Below, one piece after another: positions 47,314 through 59,305 of a stretch of 64,000 bases of DNA. The stretch covers positions 13,312,225-13,376,224 of the forward strand of contig OY720347.1 of NCBI GenBank assembly GCA_963082975.1, in the 5' to 3' direction. Numbering within the stretch: the first letter of the stretch is position 1; each line of letters starts with the position of its first letter. The position numbers and the translations under genes are program-made. The notes below the pieces were generated by a model. The model did no database searches and had not been told where the DNA came from. It worked only from the letters and a program-made list of their open reading frames with translations. This DNA is from Labia minor (Eukaryota; Arthropoda; Insecta; Dermaptera; Spongiphoridae).

Positions 47314-48399
47314 TATATATATATTTCTTATTTAAGAAAATCCATGTTTATATGCATTAGAAATTGAAAATTTAATAATTTTTTTATCTAAGATAAAATT
47401 AATAGATTAATTTATTTTTATTTTTTATACATATAATTTATATTTTTATATTATAGAATAAAAAAAAATTGAAATTAATCGAGATTCATGACATTAAAGA
47501 TGCCTCAAGCGATGAAATTGGAAGGTGTGGTGACAATGAAAAAAAAAAAATACTTCATGCTTTGAAGCCTATTTTACATCTCCAAGGTTTTCTTTTTACT
47601 TTTTTTTCTATTTAGACATCACCTAAACAATTTGTAATTTTTATTTCATTTTTTTTTTTATTTTAATATTTTATATCAATTTTATTTATAAATATATTAT
47701 ATAATCACTATCATATCATATTTATAAAACAAAAAATTTTTAAATAAATTTAAATAAAAACAAAAAAAAAAAAATCAAGATCAAACAAAGCAAATGTATA
47801 ACAGCAATTGGACACCAATTTGAAGACAAATTATACTAATCCCTATTTTTTCACTTCTCTTATACCTATTGTCTCCTTCAATGACTAATAGCTATTAAAA
47901 TAATAAATGACAAGTTCAACTCAAGGGCAGAGATAGTTAAGTCCTCCTAGAGGAGAGACACCCTCCTTGATATTTCACAAAATCAATCATTCTATTCTAT
48001 ATATAGATATTTTTACAGGAACAAAAATGTTTTTTGTTGTCCTATTTATAAGGAAAAGAAATTTTTGAAACATTCATTAAATTGAGAATGATTAAAAATA
48101 AAAAATAAAAAATCATTTCATTTACACGTACTAATCAAACAAAAATCAAATTACAATGGCTTTTCCTTCTATTCGAATGGATAAACTCGACCAAAATATG
48201 AATAAGAATGCGATGATAATTGAATAACGGGTTTCTAATTCAGCTTTGTATTTATATAATCAAGATAAAATTTTCGCCTTCATTTTATCCAAAATCTTTT
48301 TTATTTCTTGAAATTTTTTCTTATAATTGAAAATATTTTTCCGATCTTTTTTCATTTCATTTCATTCATTCATTCAAATTATATTAATTTGAACAAATT
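47314..48399. other. AT-rich sequence, no feature
   Basis: A/T runs only. Nothing coding. Confidence 0.5.
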
Positions 48400-48700
48400 G
48401 GTATCCATCTAGACGGGGTAGATGTATTTTATGATCAGTACAACGAATTATCTCATCCTTTATCTTGATTTGATCAAAGATGTCTACTTGTTATTTAAAG
48501 TTTATATAATAATTTCCTAATTTTGATGAGTAAACCTCGATCTCATAGACACCAACTAGAGAAAAATTTCCTTGGCAGACTCAGGAGTTAAGCCCATCAG
48601 AGTGCCTTAGGTATGCTAAAAGCGAATCGAAACTCACACTTAGCGGAAGCAACAAAAGGAACCTGATGAACCAAGTCAAGCCTGGATCAAACCTATAAAT
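48400..48700 (-). mobile_element. Diverged SINE copy
   Basis: GATCAGTACAACGAATTATC, AAATTTCCTTGGCAGACTCAG and GGAGTTAAGCCCA align with the reversed SINE body and decayed B box. Confidence 0.4.
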
Positions 48701-49374
48701 ATAAACTATAGATATTATTTACAGCAATTAGGAACTCTAAAAAACATGTAAATATCGTTAGATATATATAGTTGCCGCTATATAATTTCCCATTTTTAAC
48801 TAAATCGAAATAACAATAAGTTGTTTTTAAATTAAAAATTACATATTACATACATTCAGATAAGAATTTTTCAGATAGTTTCTCATTGTTCTATAAAATT
48901 GGCAAAAAATAAGAAGAATAAGAATGTTTGGCTTATTTAATTTATTGGAAATATTAATATTAATTTTATTATTCTATTTCATCTAAATCGAAATTATAAA
49001 TTTAAATATTTTAAAATTTGATTAACTACTTTTCTAAAATTAGATTAAGAAATCCCATTAATTATTGTTGTTTTGAGTTTTATTTCTACTGGTTAATAAT
49101 AATTAATTAATAATTAATATTATTATATAATTAATAATAATAATTAATATTATTATATAGTTAATAATTAATAATATTAAATAATTAAGAAATAACTCAC
49201 TATGGCAAATGATTTCTTTGCAAAATACGATCTATAGAGCTCATCAGGTTAAACTCCTCCCTCACCACTCCTAATGATTACATAAATTTCATAAAAAAGA
49301 CATAAACATATAAATAAACAGAAACGTATAGCTTTTATTAATATAAAATGATTATGAATTATATGAATTATGAG
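48701..49374. other. AT-rich sequence, no feature
   Basis: Contains TTAATAATTAATA-type repeats near 49090-49180. Confidence 0.5.
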
Positions 49375-49690
49375 GTTTGTTCAGAAGAAAAGTTGAATTT
49401 CGAATTATTTCGAAAACTATTTATTTATTCATCAATATCCATTTTGTCCCCTTCAAAGTAGTTCCCCTCAGATATAATGCACTTATGCCAGTGCTTCTTC
49501 TAATCGTCGAAGCATTTCTCAACTGCGCTTTTTGATATGGCCATCAGCTCCTTCTTCGATGCCGACTTTAAATCATCAATTGTCAAAACGCTTTCCTTTC
49601 ATTAATCTCTTCAGTCAAGTCGCAGGGAGCCAAATCTGGTGAATACGGTGGTTGAGGAATGATTACGGTGCTGTTTTTATTACCAATTAT
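49375..49690 (-). mobile_element. Mariner 3' fragment
   Basis: Starts GAGGTTTGTTCAGAAGAAAAG and carries the same transposase C-terminal coding as 6568-7373 (minus strand), with indels, then stops abruptly. Confidence 0.75.
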
Positions 49691-49839
49691 TCAGCAAATT
49701 TTAAAGAATTATCAAGAGAAGTTAAATAAATGGGTTTAATTTTTAATATTTAAATTCAATATACATATCTTGAACTTTTAATTATATATTTTTAATAAAT
49801 AGAATAATATAATATTTTATAATATATGAAACATCAAGT

Positions 49840-50045
49840 CAAATTTTTATAATAATAATGATAATAATAAAATTGATGAAAAATTTATTTATCATAAGAG
49901 CGAACAAACAGACGTGCAAACATGAAGTGAAGTTGATAAAAACGTTATAAAAACGGAAAAGGAACTCGAGTATATTTATCGAGAGCCACAAATAATCCAT
50001 CAAAGAGCCGTATATGGCTCGCAAGCCACAGATTGGCCACATCTC
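49840..50045. mobile_element. Possible hAT element end
   Basis: GAGCCGTATATGGCTCGC and, reversed, GTGGCCAATCTGTGGC look like a hAT-type subterminal region; no target duplication could be assigned. Confidence 0.3.
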
Positions 50046-50261
50046 TTATACTTAGGTACTTCAATTAAGAATGAATAGCTTAATCAATTAAAGGGGACTA
50101 AAAAAATAAAAATATCTTAATATAAATAACGTAAGAATTGTATCTGCAGTAATGAGAATGATTCTCTCTTTACCTTTATAATAATATAGCTAAAATATTT
50201 AGTAATTAAAAAAAAATATCTAAAGAGATAAATCATTTTTATTTTGAAGAAATGAATTAAT

Positions 50262-50330
50262 AAGACTTCGGCGCTCTTCACACCTAAACGGGGGCTCTGC
50301 CCTCTGTACGCCCTGAAGTCTATCTTTTTT
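50262..50330 (-). repeat. GC-rich module shared with 55604-55670
   Basis: CGCTCTTCACACCTAAACGG, then GGGCTCTGCCCTCTGTAC corresponds to the reverse of the module at 55604-55670, which holds GGGGGCGGAGCCCCC. Confidence 0.5.
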
Positions 50331-50446
50331 GACCTTTCTTCTTTTTATTCTTCTGTCTCTTTAGAGATACCAGCTGCATGTAAGACCCTATCTTTAAAAA
50401 GGTTATTTTCTCTCTCAGACTGAGACTCAATTAATCGTTTTTACTA

Positions 50447-51033
50447 TCTCACCAGAGATAGTATTGCGATCACGAAAATTTTCGATGTTGAGTTTTGAGG
50501 TTTTTATACGTTTTGAAGGTTCCTGAATCATTTTCATTAAGGTTGAGAAACATGTTTGTGTGTGTATGTATGTGTGTATGTATGTAGCTAAGATTACGCA
50601 AAAACTGTTTAAGCTAGAATAATGAAATTTGGTACATGGGCATTATTCAAAATTCATAGTTTTCTATCAACTTTTGAGAAATGTAGCTCAACCGGAAGAG
50701 GGTCATTACCTACAACTGTTTGTTTTTTTTCCTCTAAAGTGACCGTAAAATAAAGATATATGTTTGATAATTTTTCACATGATTAATAATTGTATAAAAC
50801 TGCTATATATAGAATTTCAGCTTGATTGAATCTGAAAGTACCAGAATTAATTTTTTAACACAGCAAATCTCACGCGCCAACACGTGACGTGGTGCCATCA
50901 ACAAGAAGCCAAACATGCGCTGGTTTAATAAATATTATTTATTAATTTTAATTTATAATTTATAATTAATTAATTTTAATTTAAAAATACTTAATATATG
51001 TTATTGCGAGATAGCCGAATGGAGACACTCCAT
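50447..51033 (+). mobile_element. Family B element, full length
   Basis: Starts CTATCTCACCAGAGATAG, ends TTGCGAGATAGCCGAATGG and GAGACACTCC. Confidence 0.75.
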
Positions 51034-51500
51034 ATTTTTTAATTTTGGGTTTTCTATCTTTGTTTTGTAATTCTAACAAATCAGATGACTCTACCTGACT
51101 TAATTTTAAACGTTTTTTCCTTTGCCTACTATTTTTAAATACCTACTTAAATTTGATTTTTTCGGTGGCATTCTGGAAAAAAAATTACTAACTAAAATGT
51201 AGAGTCAAATTTATAATTTGATGTTATCGGTTCTCTCTCCATGGTAACGTATGGGAAAAAGAAAAGGGCTGTTTTTAGGGTTTTCCCGGCACTAATTCGA
51301 TTTTTTCTCGACTTCAACGAACATTTAAACAAAAGAATTGGTAAAAATGGTCTAGGTGTTATTGAGTTATGCGCTTACCAACACATTTTGCGATTCATTT
51401 TTATAATATAGATTATATATATATTCTTTTTTACAATAAACTTAAATATTTATTTTAAACTTTTTTATAATAATTTGATATATAAAACATTTTTAATTGT
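51034..51500. other. Intergenic, possible repeat remnant
   Basis: CTCCATGGTAACGTATGGG and TGCGCTTACCAACACATTTTG look like transposon tail phrases but have no second copy here. Confidence 0.3.
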
Positions 51501-51502
51501 AG

Positions 51503-51653
51503 TTGGTCGAACTTGACCTTAGTACCTCCTCCTGGATCCAATTCCAGAAAGTTTTGCAGTCTCACGGTTGTTTCCAAGGACCTGAGAAGTCTGGCATCAA
51601 TATTACAACGCTTTTACAATTATCAATTCGTTCAGCTGATAAATGACCTGCTA
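51503..51653 (+). CDS. Possible coding exon of an unidentified gene
   Basis: After an acceptor TTTTAATTGTAG an open 50-codon stretch reads WSNLTLVPPPGSNSRKFCSL, TVVSKDLRSLASILQRFYNY and QFVQLINDLL before GTATTC. Composition is balanced, unlike the flanks, and the other strand has stops. I do not recognise the protein; the donor is weak and no neighbouring exon was found in the window. Confidence 0.35.
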
Positions 51654-52017
51654 GTATTCTATATAATAAATTTTCTATGCATTTTGATACAACATTCTAA
51701 GATTTCTAATTTTTATAATTTCTATATTTTTTATTTAGTTAAAAATTAAATATTTCATAAATAATATTATTGCTACTATTTCATATTTTGCTATTAATAT
51801 AATAAACTTAATGATAATCGAGAAGAATAGAATTTTAAACAAGATATATTCACATTGAAATTAAAAAATGAAATTTAAAAAAAAACCTACTTAAATAATG
51901 AAATATTAATATATAATTTGATAGAAATTCATTATATTCTAAGAATATAGTTACAAGAGAGTATATATTTATAAAATAAAATTCTGGAAATGTTTCGTTT
52001 TTAAAGTGCATTTATAG

Positions 52018-52236
52018 TAGTGATTCTCAACCTGGACGATCGACATCTTAAAGGGGGCGATTATTTGACTAGACGGTTTTGAGGGGCGATAAGTTATTTT
52101 TTGGGGGCGAAATCATTTTCAACTTTAAAAAAAGGTAAGATGATTTCGCGATCAGCTTCTGAAACTTAAAAGGGGGCGAATTATGAAGCCGGCCTTACGA
52201 AGTGGGCGTTTGGTCCAAAAAGGTTGAGAACCACTA
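52018..52236. mobile_element. Non-autonomous hAT MITE, 219 bp
   Basis: Ends TAGTGATTCTCAACC and (reversed) TAGTGGTTCTCAACC; exact 8-bp ATTTATAG at 52010-52017 and 52237-52244. Confidence 0.82.
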
Positions 52237-52621
52237 ATTTATAGGATCATTAAAAAAAATACTATAATAATTACTATAAGAAGTTAAATATTAATTATTA
52301 AAAACTAAATTTATTATCAGATCAGCTAATTTCAACTAATTTATGACATCATTTCGTTATATCTTATCTTATTATACTAACAAAAATTGTATATATATAT
52401 ATATTTGTATTTTTGAAATATTAAACCTCACCAAGGTTTTTTTTGAAATTCACACCCCCTAGATAATTTTCATAAAAAAAATTGATCTGTATTGATTGAT
52501 ATATTATAAATATAAATAAAATCAAATTACGAAATATATATTATGTTATATCCACAGGCCATACTTTTCTGTCTTTCAGTGCATTAATACGTATTTTTTA
52601 TGACTAATTTTTTTAATTTAT

Positions 52622-53392
52622 ATCTTATCTTATTATGCTAGCTAAAATTGTTTGTATGTATATATCTATCTTTATATATATAGCCATGGGTTCTCAAAAA
52701 CCGCTCTAACGATTTTTTTCAAATTCACACTAGATATAGTATTTATAAAGAAAAATTGAGTTTTATTGATCACATCTCAGGAAAAATACATTTTCATTAT
52801 TTATTTCTTAATTAAAAATTATATATGGATGACGTCAGAAATGACATCCATTTTTATTTTTTAACTGAAATTGTATTAATATTTTTTTTTATTTAAAATA
52901 TTTTAAAATTTATTATTTAATTTCGAAATAAAATTAAAAATATTTATTATATATATATTTATTAATCTATCTCAAAAAAAAAAATAAAAAAAAAACAACA
53001 AAACAAATGCGGTTTGGTAATTGGCAGATTAGATGGTAAAAAAATGTTATTTTTATTATCTAAATATATTAGTCGCATGGGTAGAACGATTGTTTTTACA
53101 GTCTAGTCTAGGCGCTCGAAGGGTAAACATCTACCTGACCTGTGTCCCTTAAGCAAGACAAATTGCCGCTCCCCACCACTACCGAAATAAACAGTGAACT
53201 GCCTGACGAAATATCTCAACAGGCTTCAAACAAAATCAAAACTGATGTTCAAGTTAATCTTGACATCAGCCAAATTAAACAAAAGGGAGAGCGAGAGCTC
53301 GGTGTCCCAGGTATTAATATTATCAGCCAAACCCAATAATAATGAATCATTTTTTTAACTTAAGTACCGAGCCGAGGCTCGGGGTCCCGGTA
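52622..53392 (+). mobile_element. Helitron-like element (family C), internally deleted
   Basis: Same start (TCTTATCTTATTATGCTAGC) and same 3' hairpin end (CCGAGCCGAGGCTCGG, GGTCCCGGTA) as 18443-19900, at half the length. A GC-richer 65-codon open frame (53142-53336) lies inside and is unrecognised. A 5' fragment of the family lies at about 52355-52500. Confidence 0.6.
53142..53339 (+). CDS. Small unidentified ORF in a Helitron-like element
   Basis: 65 codons: MSLKQDKLPLPTTTEINSEL and PDEISQQASNKIKTDVQVNL, polar, with no recognised domain. Its composition (GC-richer, regular codon use) differs from the element around it, suggesting captured sequence, as Helitrons often carry. It ends in the 3' module, so it may have lost its own stop. 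Confidence 0.3.
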   Translation: MSLKQDKLPLPTTTEINSELPDEISQQASNKIKTDVQVNLDISQIKQKGERELGVPGINIISQTQ

Positions 53393-53394
53393 TA

Positions 53395-53458
53395 TATATT
53401 TATATGTTAGAGATAACAATTTATAAAACAGTTCGTATTGCAATATCTTAAACAAAGT

Positions 53459-53494
<36 letters not shown>

Positions 53495-53835
53495 TTTTGA
53501 AGTGAAAACTTCTTTAGCGGCGTTGAGCACTTTTGTGGGATGGGAAAAAAGCATAGAACTCGCGTGAGGGTGACCGATCCGACACCAATTTCTTATAACA
53601 GAGCGCGAAATTTGAATTGTCATTAGAACTGTTTTATAAATTGTTATCTTTAACATATAAATATATATTTATTAGTTAAAGTTCATTTCATATATACATA
53701 TATAATCAAAATTATACGAATGAACTTCACATAATAAATATATACATATTTATATGTTAGAGATAACAATTTATAAAAGTTAGTATTACAATATCTTAAA
53801 CAAAGTTGTATATATATATATATATATATATATAA
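53395..53835. repeat. Pair of ~95-bp direct repeats with TA tracts and an inverted third
   Basis: TTATATGTTAGAGATAACAA and CAATATCTTAAACAAAGTTG occur at 53400-53460 and 53750-53810, each followed by a TA tract. An inverted partial copy is at 53630-53672. They bracket a family E element. Confidence 0.6.
53490..53640 (+). repeat. Family E terminal sequence
   Basis: GGGTTTTTGAAGTGAAAACT, TCTTTAGCGGCGTTGAGCAC. The same words occur reversed at 61558-61612. Confidence 0.5.
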
Positions 53836-53935
53836 ATATAAGTTACAAATTTGTTTAAAATATATGTTTAAAATAATATATAAGTTATATATATATACAT
53901 ACATACATACATGCATATGAAATTCATCTTTCTCG

Positions 53936-54060
53936 TGAAATAGCGCGAATTTCGTCTGTTTTAAAATTTCTTACGCAGAAGTTTTTACTTCTGTCGGCCA
54001 GTCCCACGACTGGCAATTTTGCTTTTTTAATTCCGAAAAGCTGCAAAGCACGTTTTTTTG
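53936..54060 (-). repeat. Family E fragment with GCCAGTC hairpin
   Basis: Contains the perfect hairpin GCCAGTCCCACGACTGGC beside AAGTTTTTACTTCTGTC; matches 60815-60915 in reverse. Confidence 0.55.
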
Positions 54061-54164
54061 TCTTTAGTTTGTTTTATAACCACTTGAGGCGCTAAACAGT
54101 TTTTCAAAAAAACACTATAGAAAAAAAAATATATGTACCTATATATTATATATTTATGTATTAT

Positions 54165-54371
54165 TGAGGAGCACAAGTTCATTCATTTTAATCAGATAGA
54201 TGCAAATGTGTAACATTTAATAATTGTAATAAATAATTAAAGAATTGTATATCAATATTTTTTAAAGGGTAGAGCGAGAGCTCGGTGTCCCAGGTATTAA
54301 TATTACCAGCTAACCCTATAATAAGGTATCATTTTTTTTATTGACCGAGCGATGGCGCGGTGAATCAGGTA
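54165..54371 (+). repeat. Family C 3' tail, variant
   Basis: GAGAGCTCGGTGTCCCAGGT, then TATTAATATTACCAGC and ACCGAGCGATGGCGCGGTGA; a diverged Helitron-like end without its 5' part. Confidence 0.55.
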
Positions 54372-54499
54372 TGTATTAATAAATGTTAAATATTATTAAT
54401 TTTCTTTTTACAATATTTTCATTCCAAAAAACTTTTTACCTGTATTATAGATTAGTTAAGTGAAAGAATCATAGACATATTTTAGATTTATATAAATAA

Positions 54500-54760
54500 A
54501 TCTATAATAATAAAAGCAAGTGTAATGTGTCTGTTTGTCTGTCTGTCTGACCGAGCTCTCCAGGCAAATCTATCGCACGCAGGGACATCGAATTTTTTAC
54601 ACGGAAGCACAAAGGGGCTGGCCACCAGACCTCGAAGCCCGATTTTCGATTTTTTAATTAGAAAAATTTTAAAAAAATTATAAAGAATATTAATTAAAAA
54701 TAGTTTAGTTACCATACTAGATCATAGAGGCGCTGGTGGCGATAATTTGGCGGTAATTTA
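54500..54760. repeat. Unclassified repeat with (TGTC)n
   Basis: CTGTTTGTCTGTCTGTCTG, then GACCGAGCTCTCCAGGC; resembles transposon ends but has no second copy in this window. Confidence 0.3.
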
Positions 54761-55094
54761 AATTCTGAGCAATGTGCAGATAAAAATCTTTTTATATATC
54801 TATTGATATTTACAATATCTCAATTGATCTTATTGGCCTTTTAAACTTTGAAAACATTCACATTACGACTATAATTTAATACTATTAATTTTTAAGATTA
54901 TGTGAGTAAATTATTTTAATTAAGAAAATTTGATCTCATGATTGGATTTTCACGTAAGATTTTAATATATAATATATTTTTTAATATTATTTTTATAGTA
55001 GTTTATTGTTATGCTAATTTTATATTTTATTTTTATTTTGTTTACTCTGATTTTTTTTTAAATAAATTAATAACATTTAAAGTAGCATAAAAAA

Positions 55095-55605
55095 ATTAAT
55101 CGAGGCAGGAAAATTGATAGGGTTTGAAATTAATAGTGATAAGACAAAATAATTAGTATCAGAGAGAATAATATTTGCAAAGAATTTAAATCGAGGTTGC
55201 AATCTGGAAATTATTATCAAAGGGGATCAAAATTATTAAATTATTAATTGTATTATATGGGTGGGAGGCATGGTCTATAACCCTGGGAGATGAGAATAGA
55301 TTCAGAGTATTTGAGAATAGGATTCTTCCCAGCATTTATGGGCCAAAGAAAGATGAGGACACCGGGGAATAGCGGAGACTGCATAACAAGGAATTGCATG
55401 ACGTCTATGCATCTCTAGATATAGGTCATAAAATAGAGAAGGCTGGGATCGGCAGGGCACATGGCTAGAATGGGAGAGGAAAAATATATTGGTGGGGAGT
55501 TCGATTGGAAAACGTCTGTGTGGAAGACCAATTGTGAACAGGGTGGACAATGTAGGAAGGAACAGGTTAGGAGTTAGATGGTTATAGCTCAGAATAGAGA
55601 CACTC
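55095..55605 (+). pseudogene. Decayed RTE-like LINE fragment
   Basis: Plus-strand words GFEINSDKTK, then TATGGGTGGGAGGCATGGTC, TTTGAGAATAGGATTC, TATGGGCCAAAGAAAG and TGCATAACAAGGAATTGCAT match the element at 40085-40680, with several frameshifts and stops. It ends in a G14 run. Confidence 0.75.
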
Positions 55606-55895
55606 GGGGGGGGGGGGGGGTACAGGGGGCGGAGCCCCCGTCTAGATGTGAAGAGCGACGAAGGAGCTCTGAGCAGCTAGTAATAAATAAATTAACATAT
55701 GGTTAATAAAATGAAAAGATTCCTAAATGTAATAGATAAATAGTAATAATGTATTTATTAATAGAGCAAATAAAATAGTAAATATAAATACAAGTTAAAT
55801 AAATCAGATTTTTATTGATAAAAACTATAATTTGAGCTATAAAGTATATAAGCTGTATTCAAAGAAAATTTTGTTTTCATTATTAAGCTTATTTT

Positions 55896-57060
55896 TCAAA
55901 CATTATGAATTAATAAATGTTGATTCAAAGTTGATTTCCTATTAAATTTCTTTTCACAATAATTACATTCAAAAGGTTTTTCTCCTGTATGAATTAATAT
56001 ATGTCTTTTTAAATTTGATTTGTCAGTAAATTTCTTTTTACAATAATTACATTCAAAAGGTTTTTCTCCTGTATGAATTAAAAAATGTTTATCTAAATGT
56101 GATTTCCTATTAAATTTCTTTTCACAATAATTACATTCAAAAGGTTTTTCTCCTGTATGAATTATTAAATGCTTATTAAAATCTGATTTTCGTGAAAATT
56201 TTTTTTTACATTTATTACATTCAAAAGGTTGTTCTTCTGAATGAATTAATAAATGTTTATTTAAATATGATTTATCAGTAAATTTCTTTTCACAATAATT
56301 ACATTCAAAAGGTTTTTCTCCTGAATGAATTAATAAATGCCTATTAAAATCTCGTTTTTGTGAAAATTTTTTTTTACATTTATTACATTCAAAAGGTTGT
56401 TCTCCTGAATGAATTAATAAATGTTGATTCAAAGTTGATTTCCTATTAAATTTCTTTTCACAATAATTACATTCAAAAGGTTTTTCTCCTGTATGAATTA
56501 ATAAATGTCTTTTTAATTTTGAAATTTCATTAAATTTCTTTTCACAATAATTACACCCAAAAGGTTTTTCTCCAGTATGAATTAATAAATGTCTTTTTAA
56601 ATTTGAAATTTTATTAAATTTCTTTTTACAATAATTACATTGTAAAATATTGTCTTCTTTAAGGATTGAATCAGTTTCTTCTTCAAATTTTTCGTTTGTA
56701 TATTTCTCTGTATCCTTTTTGAGTTTTATATCATTTTTGAAAATTGAAAATATTTTTTTATGAAAACATTTTTTTAGATGTTTACATAAAAATTCCTCAC
56801 TTATAAAACTCATATGACAATATACACAAGGATATAGAGGACCTAAAAAATAATTGTTTTGGTTATTTTAAATAATTATATTTTATATATCTAATTATTT
56901 TATAATTCTATTTAAGGAATAATATCATTACAAATAATATATTATTAAAAAAAATAATTTTGGTGACAATTAAAATTACTTTAGATGAAAAAAACATAGA
57001 AATTAAAAACTAACCTATATATATTGGATATTTTGTGTCTTGTTGGGAAACAAGATCCAT
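55896..57060 (-). CDS. C2H2 zinc-finger protein, paralogue with intact reading frame
   Basis: Exon 1 (57060-57015) encodes MDLVSQQDTKYPIYI, joined in phase 1 (donor GTTAG, acceptor TTTTTTAG) to exon 2 (56842-55896); 330 aa ending HNV-stop. The N-terminal C2HC module ([21 protein letters not shown]) and acidic linker match the gene at 16968. Nine C2H2 fingers follow. Unlike its paralogue the fingers are diversified in their recognition helices (KISNLKR, RKSTLNQ, QKRDFNR, DKSYLNK, RKSDFNK, RKSHLDK, DKSNLKR), as in a functional DNA-binding array. Upstream sequence back to GTCGACAGCAGCGCCATC is shared, so the promoter was duplicated with the gene. Probably nuclear; target unknown. Confidence 0.88.
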
Positions 57061-57298
57061 TTTTAATTGATTAATGGATTATCAATTTTAAAATATATAC
57101 TAGGTAATAAGTAATAAAATCCAGATGGTCTGTGATATAAACGTTTTAAATGTTGATTTTTATGTACATTCAAAATAACAAGCAAATAATTGTCTTTATT
57201 ATAGCAACCTGGTGGGTGACACGCTTTCACTTTCAGAAACGTTATGCGTTATTATTCTTATAATTGTTAGATGGCGCTGCTGTCGACAAATTACTTTT

Positions 57299-57471
57299 TT
57301 ACCGACCGACGATAGGAAGGGAAGGTATTGTTTTCACAAAAAATTTCACATTTGGAGTTTTTTACATATCTCCACGAATCATCCATTTTGTTAATAGAAA
57401 AAAGTATTTTTAGCATTATGTCCGTCTGTCTGTTCGTCCGTTCATTGTGTGTCCGTATAGACGTGTACAGC
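57299..57471 (+). mobile_element. Family A fragment at the zinc-finger duplication edge
   Basis: ACCGACCGACGATAGGAAGG and on to the (GTCC)n tract; the counterpart of 16555-16752. Confidence 0.7.
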
Positions 57472-57587
57472 TTGAAATAAAATTACGAAATATATATTAT
57501 GTTATATTCACAGGCCATACTTTACTGTCTTTCAGTGCATTAATAGGTACGTTTTAATGTGTTTGTTTTATGGCCAATTTTTACCGA

Positions 57588-58110
57588 CCGACGATAGTAA
57601 GGGAGGTATTGTTTTCACACCAAATTTCACATGTGGGGATTTTTACATATCTCCACGAATCATGCATTTTCTAAACAGAAAAAAGTATTTTTAGCATGAT
57701 GTCTGTCCGTCCGTCTGTCCGTCCGTCCGTCCGTATAGATGTGTACAGCCTGAACGGCTCAACCGATTTTGATGAAATTTGGTATATTTACTTAATGCAT
57801 CAGTGGGATGAATTGATCAACTTTTGGTGCAATTCCGGAAACCGGAAGTGGTAGTATTAGCGACCGACGATAGGAAAGAAAGGGTTATTTTCACACCAAA
57901 GGAGATTTTTTTATATATCACCACGAATCATGCACTTTGTATTGGTTTTATCCTCGAGAAAAATCATCTTCATTAGTTTTTTCTTAATTTAAAATTATAT
58001 GACGTCACCCAGCACTTCATGACGTAACAGCCAGCCCTTATATATTATAAATAAAATAAAATTAAAAATATTTATATTATATCCATATCTGTTTTTTTTT
58101 ACATTTAAAA
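57588..58110 (+). mobile_element. Family A element, 3'-truncated
   Basis: ACCGACCGACGATAGTAAGG through ATTTAAAATTATATGACGTC and the TTTATAAT tail; the terminal GTCGGTCGGT is absent. Confidence 0.75.
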
Positions 58111-58136
58111 TATCAGTTAACCGGAAGTAGCACTTT

Positions 58137-58140
<4 letters not shown>

Positions 58141-58172
<32 letters not shown>
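58141..58172. repeat. (TA)n microsatellite
   Basis: About 32 bp of alternating TA. Confidence 0.9.
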
Positions 58173-58175
<3 letters not shown>

Positions 58176-58319
58176 GTTACCAAATATCAAATTTGACACC
58201 AATAAACTAATACGAACTGGCTCTTTATCAATACCAAGTTTACACATTCTAAATATTCATTCACAACTCTTTATACCTATTTATATGCGGGAAAGTCTAG
58301 GGGAGGACACTCCCGCTTA

Positions 58320-58698
58320 TTTTATATTTAAAATATTTTAAAATTTTTTATTTAATTTCGAAATAAAATTAAAAATATATATTTTAATAATATTTTATAA
58401 TTATAAATTACGATATATATTTATCATTCTTCCAATAAAAAAAAATATTCATGCACTTAGAAACATAATAATACATATTTATGTATTATTGAGGACCCCA
58501 AGTCCCATTCATTTTAATCAGATTGATGCAATGATGCAACATTTAATAATTGTAATAAATAATTAAAGAATTATATATCAATATTTTTTAAAGGGTCGAG
58601 CGGGAGCACGGTGTCCCAATTATTAATATTGCCAGCCAAACCCAATAATAATGAATTTTTTTTTATCTTAATTACCGAGCCGAGGCTCGGGGTCCCGG
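58320..58698 (+). mobile_element. Helitron-like element (family C), 5'-truncated
   Basis: Matches the second half of 18443-19900, including ACCGAGCCGAGGCTCGGG and GTCCCGGTAC at the end. Confidence 0.6.
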
Positions 58699-58705
58699 TA
58701 CTTTT

Positions 58706-58817
58706 AAATTATTTGAACGGCGGCTCTGTGAACAAGGTATTAATATTACAAGCCAAACCCGATAATAAGGAATATTTTTTTTAATGACTGAGCGGTAGCT
58801 CGATGAACGAGGTACTA
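58706..58817 (+). repeat. Tandem variant 3' module of the Helitron-like family
   Basis: GGCGGCTCTGTGAACAAGG, TATTAATATTACAAGCC and GAGCGGTAGCTCGATGAACG, AGGTAC; lies just after the standard end. Confidence 0.5.
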
Positions 58818-59305
58818 TTATAATATGCAAGATCCATTGTACCCATTGATAAATGTTGCAATGTTGCTTTACTAACAAATTACAATGTTATTATATTTTG
58901 GATGTGCACCAACCCTTTTATATTTAGAAATATATTAATTATGTCATACACAGTAATGTTAAGTCTTTTCATAGGTTTATACATGTGGTTTGTATATTAT
59001 TATAATTCTTATATTATTTACAAAAAAAATTATAATTATAATTGAAATTTAAATTATATTAAGTTTAATTTATTTATTTTATTTTACGTTGAAGTCTTAA
59101 ATGTCATAAATATCGGTATGAACACGATCCATGTTGTAACTCAGCTGAATTAAAATCCATTTGCTTACAGATGTCTTGCAGCGATACACCGGAATTGTCA
59201 CTTACTTATTGATATCTGATATTATGGTTTTCTTACTTGAAGCTTTATGAAAATTCCAGGAGTATTATCAGATTTGGTTATATCGGGATTTCTTGTAAAT
59301 TAAAC
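58818..59305. other. Intergenic with one coding-like patch
   Basis: Around 59120-59205 the minus strand reads DNSGVSLQDICKQMDFNSAE, with a possible donor GTAAGC after the codons for LQDI; too short to call. Confidence 0.3.

Noticed and set aside
49840..50045. Full hAT element
   Set aside because: Only one plausible end and no target duplication found; kept as a low-confidence feature only.
59120..59205. Minus-strand exon reading DNSGVSLQDI
   Set aside because: Too short, with no convincing acceptor; mentioned only as a patch.
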